Assembly: GCF_964355755.1 (NCBI RefSeq)
Contig: NC_092671.1
Coordinates: 8,689,001 to 8,753,000, forward strand
Reading direction: 5' to 3'
Length of the DNA: 64,000 nucleotides
From: Antedon mediterranea
Taxonomy: Eukaryota; Echinodermata; Crinoidea; Comatulida; Antedonidae
Shown here: positions 26,401 through 38,400 of the stretch, piece by piece
Layout: each line of letters opens with the position of its first letter
Position numbering within the stretch: the first letter of the stretch is position 1
Translations under genes and position numbers: made by a program
Notes under the pieces: generated by a model
What the model saw: only the letters and a program-made list of their open reading frames with translations
What the model was told of the DNA's origin: nothing
The model's database searches: none

Positions 26401-29400
26401 TGACTGAATATGTACTGCATATGACTGAATATGTACTGCATGTGACTGAATATGTACTGCATGTGACTGAATATGTACTGCATATGACTGAATATGTACT
26501 GCATATGACTGAATATGTACTGCATATGACTGAATATGTACTGCATATGACTGAATATGTACTGCATATGACTGAATATGTACTGCATGTGACTGAATAT
26601 GTACTGCATGTGACTGAATATGTACTGCATATGACTGAATATGTACTGCATATGACTGAATATGTACTGCATATGACTGAATATGTACTGCATATGACTG
26701 AATATGTACTGCATGTGACTGAATATGTACTGCATGTGACTGAATATGTACTGCATATGACTGAATATGTACTGCATATGATTGAATATGTACTGCATAT
26801 GACTGAATATGTACTGCATGTGACTGAATATGTACTGCATATGACTGAATATGTACTGCATATGACTGAATATGTACTGCATGTGACTGAATATGTACTG
26901 CATATGACTGAATATGTACTGCATATGACTGAATATGTACTGCATGTGACTGAATATGTACTGCATGTGACTGAATATGTACTGCATATGACTGAATATG
27001 TACTGCATATGACTGAATATGTACTGCATATGACTGAATATGTACTGCATATGACTGAATATGTACTGCATATGACTGAATATGTACTGCATATGACTGA
27101 ATATGTACTGCATATGATTGAATATGTACTGCATGTGACTGAATATGTACTGCATATGACTGAATATGTACTGCATATGACTGAATATGTACTGCATATG
27201 ACTGAATATGTACTGCATATGACTGAATATGTACTGCATATGACTGAATATGTACTGCATGTGACTGAATATGTACTGCATATGACTGAATATGTACTGC
27301 ATATGACTGAATATGTACTGCATGTGACTGAATATGTACTGCATGTGACTGAATATGTACTGCATATGACTGAATATGTACTGCATATGACTGAATATGT
27401 ACTGCATGTGACTGAATATGTACTGCATGTGACTGAATATGTACTGCATATGACTGAATATGTACTGCATATGACTGAATATGTACTGCATGTGACTGAA
27501 TATGTACTGCATATGACTGAATATGTACTGCATATGACTGAATATGTACTGCATGTGACTGAATATGTACTGCATGTGACTGAATATGTACTGCATATGA
27601 CTGAATATGTACTGCATATGACTGAATATGTACTGCATGTGACTGAATATGTACTGCATGTGACTGAATATGTACTGCATATGACTGAATATGTACTGCA
27701 TATGATTGAATATGTACTGCATGTGACTGAATATGTACTGCATATGACTGAATATGTACTGCATATGACTGAATATGTACTGCATGTGACTGAATATGTA
27801 CTGCATATGACTGAATATGTACTGCATATGACTGAATATGTACTGCATGTGACTGAATATGTACTGCATATGACTGAATATGTACTGCATATGACTGAAT
27901 ATGTACTGCATGTGACTGAATATGTACTGCATGTGACTGAATATGTACTGCATATGACTGAATATGTACTGCATATGACTGAATATGTACTGCATGTGAC
28001 TGAATATGTACTGCATGTGACTGAATATGTACTGCATATGACTGAATATGTACTGCATATGACTGAATATGTACTGCATGTGACTGAATATGTACTGCAT
28101 ATGACTGAATATGTACTGCATGTGACTGAATATGTACTGCATATGACTGAATATGTACTGCATGTGACTGAATATGTACTGCATATGACTGAATATGTAC
28201 TGCATATGATTGAATATGTACTGCATGTGACTGAATATGTACTGCATATGACTGAATATGTACTGCATATGACTGAATATGTACTGCATGTGACTGAATA
28301 TGTACTGCATGTGACTGAATATGTACTGCATGTGACTGAATATGTACTGCATATGACTGAATATGTACTGCATATGACTGAATATGTACTGCATATGACT
28401 GAATATGTACTGCATATGACTGAATATGTACTGCATGTGACTGAATATGTACTGCATGTGACTGAATATGTACTGCATGTGACTGAATATGTACTGCATA
28501 TGACTGAATATGTACTGCATATGACTGAATATGTACTGCATATGACTGAATATGTACTGCATGTGACTGAATATGTACTGCATATGACTGAATATGTACT
28601 GCATATGACTGAATATGTACTGCATGTGACTGAATATGTACTGCATGTGACTGAATATGTACTGCATATGACTGAATATGTACTGCATGTGACTGAATAT
28701 GTACTGCATATGACTGAATATGTACTGCATATGACTGAATATGTACTGCATATGACTGAATATGTACTGCATATGACTGAATATGTACTGCATGTGACTG
28801 AATATGTACTGCATATGACTGAATATGTACTGCATGTGACTGAATATGTACTGCATGTGACTGAATATGTACTGCATATGATTGAATATGTACTGCATAT
28901 GACTGAATATGTACTGCATATGACTGAATATGTACTGCATATGACTGAATATGTACTGCATGTGACTGAATATGTACTGCATGTGACTGAATATGTACTG
29001 CATGTGACTGAATATGTACTGCATATGACTGAATATGTACTGCATATGACTGAATATGTACTGCATATTACTGAATATGTACTGCATATGATCAAATATG
29101 TACTGCATGTGACTATGTACTGCATATGACCGTTTATACTGTATGCTTGAATTAATCCTATACCTAATTTACGCTAAATTCAAACATAAGACTAAAATTG
29201 TTTTATAAAATATCAATATATATACATCAACATCTAATGTTCACTAAATTTTATACCCAGGCTATACTCTGGGCCAAAGCCACCAGTATACAGTTGGTAA
29301 GGTTTGAATCTGACCATTTTCTGACATTATAATTGCTGTACCTGTATAATATATGCACAATATACTGTACATAGCATGCATAAATATGCTATAAAGGAAG

Positions 29401-32400
29401 ATAATAATCTGTAACTTAAAATTCGCCGCCATATATCGCTAGACAAAAATAATAACAATAAAGGACGCCCTCAATAATTATTTTGTCAGAGACTTTTTAT
29501 TGGCCGAATATGCCCAACTCCTTTCTCACAGAAAGTCGGTATATACCGGTTATATTTCCGGCAAGATATTCCGATGAGAATGGGTATATGCCGGTAACGA
29601 TACCGGCACGACGCCAGCATAATACCGGTATATTGCAGGCACATCTGTGAGAAAGGGGCTTAACAGGTATTTTCTAGAAAGGAAAAATACTTTATTCACT
29701 TTAAGCAGTTATTTATTTATTTTTCTATAGTTTACACAGTAAAAACATTCAGTTTATGTTTATAAAAATAAATCCTTCCTCATATAAACTGTCATTTGAC
29801 AGTACTTTACATAGTACAAAGCAGGTGTTACTGTAGTTGTGTGGATGATATACGAGGTAAGATATATGAAACCAGGTTGTACAAGAAAAAAGTGGGAAAG
29901 TTATGATCCTCTTGACATGCAAAGAATGTCAGAAGTTGTAAGTTGGCTGAAATTCAAAGCATGAAATAAGTCTAGAAACTTGAACTTTGTTTGTACAGTA
30001 CCAACAGTAAAGAACTGATTGATTTTGGAAACAACATGTTCAGTACCAGGCTTTGTACATAAAAACTAAAGATGATGGCATTCATGTTTGCAGTATTCAA
30101 TAACAAATTAAAAACATTATTGACTAGCTGTGTTTACGAAGTACCAAGTACCAAGTATTTTCAATCCAAATAATATCCAATTTACAACCGAAAGTGCTTG
30201 TATGATCATAGTCTCTTACATTATTTTAGTATAACTTTAATATAACACGCACCTTCACTACAACTAAACTCTACCTTCCCACTACAGTGCCCACATACAG
30301 TAGCTAGTAGTAGTTTGAATGCTAACCAAATTATGAGATAATGCGATTTTTTTCTTTTAATTCTTAAAAACACTTAGAAATTATTAATTTAATACATAAA
30401 ACACACATACATTCATGCATACATACATGTCAACCCCATTATTGCAATAACAAATTTAGAATTTCTTTTACACACATTATTGTAGTATGCCAGACACGTT
30501 CGAGAATAAATTGATAGGTGTTATAAGGTATTTGTAATGAACATTATAGACAGAGAATTAAATCTTAAATTGAAAATGCATGCCTGAGTGAAGAAGAACT
30601 TTATTGTTTCTGTTTTAAATCCGAATACAGTACGTGTTAGGATGAAGAGCTAAAAAAATATGTTTAATATTAATTGAATACATGGTATAGTAAATAATAT
30701 TGTAACCCTGTAATTCTGGTTGTAAAAAGCATGTTCATGAAAAGGAGTATTAAAGTTTGCAATACTTATAAATAGAGTTTATATAAAGGTTAGAGTGTGA
30801 ACTTAATGTCTGAAAATAGAAACTTTTAGACTTGAGTGAACGTGAACAAAGTTCACGTCCACATGGGTCTTAGTCGACTGTTACTCGTCAACAGATATAT
30901 AGATTAAGTGGACATTGACATGCCAGTAAACGTATGACGTAATAACCATGGGATCATCTGACCTTGTAATCTCTAGTAGCGCTCTCGCCATGGAATGTTT
31001 TCACCGTTCTGGTCCGGTGGAAGTGTACATGCCTAGGCCAGGCTAAGTGTGTAACTTAGGCCTAGCCTAGATCCCTAATTATCTGAAATGGCACTTAACA
31101 AGTGCTTTGCTTGTCGATGCGCCAGTCGTCTAGCCCAGTTCAGACTCTAGATTATTCTTTGGCAATACCCCAGACTCCCATTGGTATAGTGATAGCTTGT
31201 CTATCAACTGGGAAGTTGAAACAATGTTTCACACATATATATAGCTTTATTCACACATGTAGGCCAGACAGTGTGAATCAAGGACTATTTGCTGTGAATA
31301 TCCTCCTTCAATATACAAAGCACATTACACTACTATCACTCTAATGAATAATGATGAGCTCAGCGATCATAAAATATTAAAAAGTTTATAATTCAGTTTG
31401 TAATCTGAGCTGGAGCCTAGGGGATTGTCATTTCCACAGTAGTTTCAGCTTTCTCATTGATTTCAACAGGAATACTTAATGGTAATCTGAACCACAGATG
31501 TTACCCAATATATTACTGAAAATAATACAATAATGCAGTTACACATAGTTATCACATAGTTACTACAGTAGGTAGGGCTCAATTTTGTTTAGTTTAGACC
31601 AACACTGATCTCACCTTGCTTAGATAGTCCTCTGATCTTATGTCTGCTGCGACAAATAACAACAGTACTGTTGTATACCTACTCTCCGCGGCATGCAGTG
31701 AGCTATAAAGGGGTAGGAACCGGTCTTGTCGCAGCAATAGATAAACCCTTTGATTTTCGGAGTTGAGCAACCTGTTGCTAGATTGTTTTGCTTAGACTAG
31801 TAGTAGTACCTGAAAATCATTTAGTGGGCGATGAGTACAGAATTCAGGCTTATTATAAAGTTAGCAGGATTCACTAAAATGGGCGAGGGTGAGTGTAAGG
31901 AAGCCAAAATCATTTAAAGGGCTAATATTCATGAAAGTGGATATATGGTTTGTTAAGGGTATAGAGAGAGGTGTTGAATTTTATACTTTTTAAGTATATC
32001 TCGCTCTTCGAGAAAAATATGGCATTGTCAATTTATCCAGGTAAGCTAGGCACGAAATAGACCATATTGGTGATATCCTTTTAAAAATTGTAGAGATTCA
32101 TTGTTAAATATGAAAATTCACTCCTGAACCTTAAAAATATTATATTAACACGTTTACATTCGATACAGTTTTAAAATATCTAACTATATAGTATTAGAAA
32201 ATCGAATTGAAATAAAAATAAAATGAATTTCTAAAATATTGGTTACTCATGAATTTTTCATAGAAATATATCTTCATTCTTTTTAATATTAAATTACTAT
32301 CTTTCTTTTGTTGTTTTTCTATTTTGCTTCCTTTTTGTAACAACACAAAAGCAGCCATTTCTATAGCACAATGAATAATACAATATGTTCATGGTAGGTA

Positions 32401-35400
32401 TATCTTTATGTGTTTACTTACTGTATACTATATGCATAACAATAGATTTAATTAATATTGAAAATAATATAAAAGCACGAAGGATTCACATGTAATTTTG
32501 TACTTTTTTTCTATTATTGATTTATACTACATACTTTATAATAGATGTTAGAAGAGAGGATTGCTTTAATATTGATTTTGCTATGTATTATCTTTTTAAC
32601 TTCTTTTGATGAATGCATTATTGTTTTATTTAACAAAACATGTTGAATATTGAATCAATAATTTTATCATCTTTATTTTTATGAGAAGTTGTATAGCTTT
32701 CTTTTATTAAAAAAAGTATAAAGGACTTATCATACTGTACATTATTTTTATTCGCTGGCTAGAATACAATAGATCCAGCCTTCAATACTGCACAATGTCA
32801 TAATTACTGTTCTGATAACATGTACTTCTGTCATTTGATTGGTTAATTTCAGGTCATGTGCTGTTCATTATTAGTTCTAATGCACGTAATAGTTCTACTA
32901 AATAGTTCTGTTGCATGTTCAGCTTTTTGCAGACATTTTTTTTTACATACTCCTCTTCTGAAAGATATACCAGATGTGTCAAGGAGAGCCATTATATGGT
33001 TGTAGTTTACAGGGGTCTTTGCCTAAACCACACTCTACTTTCAAAATATACAGTAGTGTGTATTAACATGTAGGAGAAATATAATAATTTAAGCTAATTT
33101 AGGGGGTAGTCTTTTAAGATGGTACCAAGGGAAATGTTGTTAAATTATACATCTGAGAATAAAAGAAGGAACAGAATAGGACTAATTCAAATCTACAGTA
33201 AGTGGTAATTCCATATGAAAATGAAAAACGGTGTGTATTATACTTGCTTTACAGGCCTATTTGATGTATGGTATTTGAAATCTGTTGAATTCCTTCATAC
33301 ATACAGTAGAGCAGGCTGGTCCCAAATACCCTCAGGGTTAAGAGAAGCTGTCACACAAAGCTGTTGCCACTGGTGAACTTTGTTATGAAGAATAGCACAT
33401 TGGTCTTGAGTTGAAAAATGGAATTATAGACATAACTAATAAGTTTTATTTTAGTAATAGTAGTGCATAGGTCTACAAGAAGAGAATTAAAAAAACGTAA
33501 TGCTTCATGTGACATAAAACATGGCACACATGAGAGTTACACGGTCAGGATTTTGCTCAGTGAAATATGGTGCACAATGTTCTAAAATTATACGCACAAG
33601 AGGTTTTTTAGCACAGTTGATATTTTTTAGTGATGAATTAATCGCATTGACGCAATATTGTGTACAGTGCGTATGAAAGGCACCTTAGTATCAGAACCTG
33701 CACAAAATATTAAGCTATTCTAGTCAACATGCTTAGCTGGAAGAAAAAACGAATTCTGAGGACTAATCAGGACACATTAGGACACATCTTAAGCCCTGTC
33801 TGCACTATCAAACTTTATGTGACAAGAAAATGTCATGTACCCATACATGGACATGATGATGCTGTCATATTTCATTTCATTATTTATTTGGTCTATTTGA
33901 GTAAAAAACATAACAAAAAAAACTGAAATTGGGGAGACCAGGGTCAACCTAAGTGAACTGTAGCTGAGCTGGTTGACCCAACCCCAAAGTCAGTTTACAC
34001 ATAAAAGACAAAAAGACAAAATACAGTTACAGCGAATCAAAATGAATATGAACTTTTCTAATGAAAGCTGATGGGCTTTCTAGGACTGCAGCATCAGTCA
34101 ACGGTCTGGGAAGCTGGTCCCAGACACGGGGTAACCTGATTGCAATAGAATGGAAAAAAAGCCTGATTTCACTACCATATTTTGGCACATCACACTTGTT
34201 TTGTCACAATAATTTAATAGTGTAGACACACCTTTAAAGTGTTCATTTGAATCCATAAAACAATGTTTATCAAAGCACTATACTTGTTCTACATTACAAT
34301 AGAAATTAATTGATTATATAAACTTAGCTAGACATAAATATTTATTCTTCAACAATAAAAATTAATGATATAGACAGCTGCAAACAAAAAAATATAACAA
34401 GAATGATTGAAATATACATAATAACAATAACATTGGTGGCAAGTGACATTAAACCATAGACATTGTAGGTTGCCCTTTATATGACAACATGTAATGAGAA
34501 AAACCATAAGCCAAATTTTTATGAATAAATAAATGTATGAATATAAAATTTATTTTTCACATGGTTAATTTTAAATTCTTTTGTTATAAACAGGTGTTAA
34601 AGTCAGCTTCAAATGTTAATTAGTATCATAGGAGAAAACACAAATGGATTTCTAAAATATGGAAGAAAGAAACAGGTTTTGTATACTGTACTGTATTGGT
34701 TTGTTTTGAGCTCTGGGAGAACAGTCCAAACAATGAAAAAAAAACAAAGAAATCAGGGTATTGTTAAAGTTTGAAAACCATGTGAAAACCTCCTCCAATC
34801 AGAACTACAGAATAAAGGATACATTTTCTAATAGTTTACTAAAGTCAGTGGTTACTGCATCGGTTTGTTTTGAGAGTTGTATTGGGCTCTGGGAGAACAG
34901 TCTAAACAACAAAATTTTCTAATACTGTAGAAGGAGAAATTTTCTAATAGATGTACCAGTTTTACTTTAGTCAGTGGTTTCTGGTCTTTAAAGACTAGTA
35001 GCTTGTATAGGGACCACTGTTATTTGCTTTGAATAAATATATAAATAAAAAATAGATAATTAAATAGAAATATAGTATAACAATATTAGAATCCAGCTTC
35101 TACAGCTTTACGTTTCACTGTAAAATGACTATTACTGATTAAAGTAATAACGCTTATTATAAGACAAACAGATGGTGTTGATAATTAAGTAGTATCACTG
35201 CTATGGAGAATTCGACGGCCGATTTTTAAAAATCAAATCCTTTATAAATAGAATGACTGATTCACCGACTCAGGCTTGCACAGATTTAATATTGTATTGT
35301 CCGTTGAAAATGAATTAATAAATTATCTTGAACCGACAATCACTTCTTAAAGCATTGCTGTTATAAATAATAATAATAATAATGGGTTTTTCAAATTTGA

Positions 35401-38400
35401 ATATGGAATATTATAGTATGAGTGCGACTCCAAGAGAGTAAACACAATTTAACAATTTGATGTTTCAGTCTATTTGGCTTATCTCATATTATACTGTATA
35501 CAAATTTGGAATACTATGGTGTAAAAATATCCGTACCGCATGTTATTTACAATAATACTACATTATGGTCAAGTTTTTAAAAAACATTCATTCAACATTA
35601 CTTTTTATATGGGTGTCATGTCAATAAATATATTCAATAAAGGGGAGAGATCTTGTAGGAAAAATTGGGATGATGTGAGCACTTCCAATGTATTGATGCT
35701 GACTGCTTGTTATTTATAAGGTCTCACCATCCTCTCCTGTCTCTACCAAATATCATTTCATTAAATGTTTTATGTGTACCAAACATTTACTCATTTAAAT
35801 TCCTTGAAATTGTTATTATTTAACAACGTATTGCATTACTTATTTTCTTCTACCTAAAATCTGACATTTAAAATCTCATCATGTGCCTTGATTAAAAAAT
35901 ATCTTCACAAACACAGTCCCATGAATAAAGAACATTCAACAAAGTGCTTTTATATATCGATAGCTATTATCTAATTATCAAACGTTTATTGATAAATGTT
36001 GAAGTGTCTAAACGAAAAACGAGCTTAATGCTGTTTACATGACAAGAATACAAATCAAATACATTCTTGATTTGATATGTACTTGAATGGTTATGAAATT
36101 TATCATGTTGAACACAAAGAGCATGTTAGACATAATTCACACAAAGTTAGTGTAAATAATGTGTACTGTGTAGAGATAGCGTCGTAAAATAGTTTGTGTC
36201 ATGATATGAGTGCAGTAGGTCCATTTGATTTGATAATAATAATAATAATAAACAGTATTTATATAGCGCCTAATGGATCACTGACCCCTCTAGGTGCTTT
36301 ACATAGGACCTTAACTAATGGTAATAAACTATCCCCCGCCGGACACCATTCCGGTATTTCTTAGTCGAGGTTTCGGGGATGGAGACAATCAATAATGTGA
36401 AAAAAAAAAATGTAACAAAGCTTAACTATGCTTAACTAAGGTAAAACTATCCCCCGCCGGACACCATCCCGGTATTTCTGAGTCAAGGTTTCGGGGCCAA
36501 TGGTGGGTAGAACATATTTACTGGGTGAAGGGGCATGGTTCAAATGAGGAATATAAATATAACAAAATAAGGTTGTCAATAAAATCCTGGTAGTAGTCAA
36601 TGTGTGTTTTGAATGTAGCCTCATCTGAAACAGTAAATCACAAAAACCAACAGTGGTATTGGTAGTCTTACTGGATAAACCGAAAATAATCATCTCTCTA
36701 CGAAAAGAAAAAAATCTGTTAAGCACCCCTATAAATCAGGTATTCCCACCAGCAGCCAAATTGTCATCCGTGAGCATCATCCTACAAAGTTTCTTACTAT
36801 AGTTCTTAATTTTCTACTTAGTATGCGATATTGGGCAAAGAAAAAATAGAACATACGCACAGAGAAATCTTATTCTCATGGTTACAGTAAAAAAGAATAG
36901 CCAGTATAAAATTGTTAAAAGAATCCCATTAGACAAAAGACTGATGATAAATGGTATGAATTTTATAACAAATAAATTTTAATTTAATAACAAAATAAAT
37001 CTATTTTTAAGTGTCAAAAGCATTTACCATTAGGTTCTAAAGATATTTAATTGGATTTGTATTGAACTACAAAATTAATATTCCTCAAGGTTGCTCATAG
37101 ATTTTAGTTTTTTTCAAATAGATTATAGACACATAATATTTTTAATGGAAAGAAAGAATATTTATATTGTATTTAGTTATTAGAGATAACTATGAGTGTT
37201 GATTAATAATATTTTAAAGAATCAAAAAACATAATTTAAATGTTTAAAATGTTTAATCTACATCTATATCTCTCCTTTTAAAAGGACTATTTTGTTTGAA
37301 ATTAAAAAAAATGCTTATGGAATTTGTTTTATATCAAAATACCATATTTCTTTAAAATTAGATAATGATTTAATAATGAATAAAATTTAGCAGTTCTTTC
37401 ATGCAGTGAATCTAATCGCACAATTTAGGGCATTTATCTAAAAATACTACATTCTTAACCAAATCGATTTACAGTTAGAAGAAAATCTATGATTGGAGAT
37501 ATGATCATAACTGTCATGTTACTAGAGTTTTAACACTCTGATAGAAATCGTCTAACACCTTGACTTCCTGATAATCAGACAAGATATTTATTTTCATTTT
37601 GTAAAAAAAAGATAATATTCTTTGATTTTGGTTGCATTTTCATTTTGGATAAGTAAGATCTACTGTTATACAGCAGGGTTTGATCGGAACTGGTTCACTG
37701 AGGTGAAAATTAGGATACTACTGGTGGAGTAGTGCAGTTTTACTGTATTCGTCATATATGATGAAAATCTCCAGTTTGAGGATAATCCCACACATAACTT
37801 ATGCTAAATTCAGAGACAAAATCCATCCAGTAAAATCCTACCAACGGTTTGCACTATTCTATGTACAGTAAGTACCCTAACTTTAGTCACCATGCTCATA
37901 TACGGCAGAAACAGACAGCATGCAAAAGTGATACGGTGTGAACCACCGATCTGTTCTCCAAAACTACATAAATTAGGAAATAACGTAGTTATTGAGTTCA
38001 CACTAAAATTTGTTAAATCTAGTTCAGACATTTCATTAATGTACAGCATACTACAGTACTAAACTGTACTGTAGTGTCATTTGAAACAAATTAATAATCA
38101 ATATACAGTACTGTTAGTGCTCTCACCAACATTTATTTTAACACAACTAAACAATGACACAATGTTGGTTTTTGGTACAAAATGTGTGAACTTTGGATAC
38201 AGTATTCCTGACTACTGTTAAATATAGACCCTGGTTAGTTACCATACAGGATGGAGTTTAGCGTACACCACTGACAAATTGTATGTCTGTACAGTGAGTC
38301 AGTGTTTTTGTGTACAATGCTGAATCGCATTAACTGTGAAAAACAGTATATCCACCATCTTTTTTCACCGTCTAAGGAGTCACCAGACATCTTATTATCC

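Noticed and set aside
22448-29125. Giant minus-strand frame of 2,225 codons (CSTYSVI repeats)
   Set aside because: It is a translation of the 21-bp array; two other frames are equally open, the composition is that of the DNA repeat, and it lies in an intron of a recognised gene.
22557-29129. Giant plus-strand frame of 2,190 codons (TEYVLHM repeats)
   Set aside because: Same periodicity artefact on the opposite strand. No codon-position bias in substitutions: the A/G change alters amino acids freely (Met/Val).
22550-29130. CRISPR-like array
   Set aside because: There are no unique spacers; units are contiguous direct repeats in an animal-type intron.
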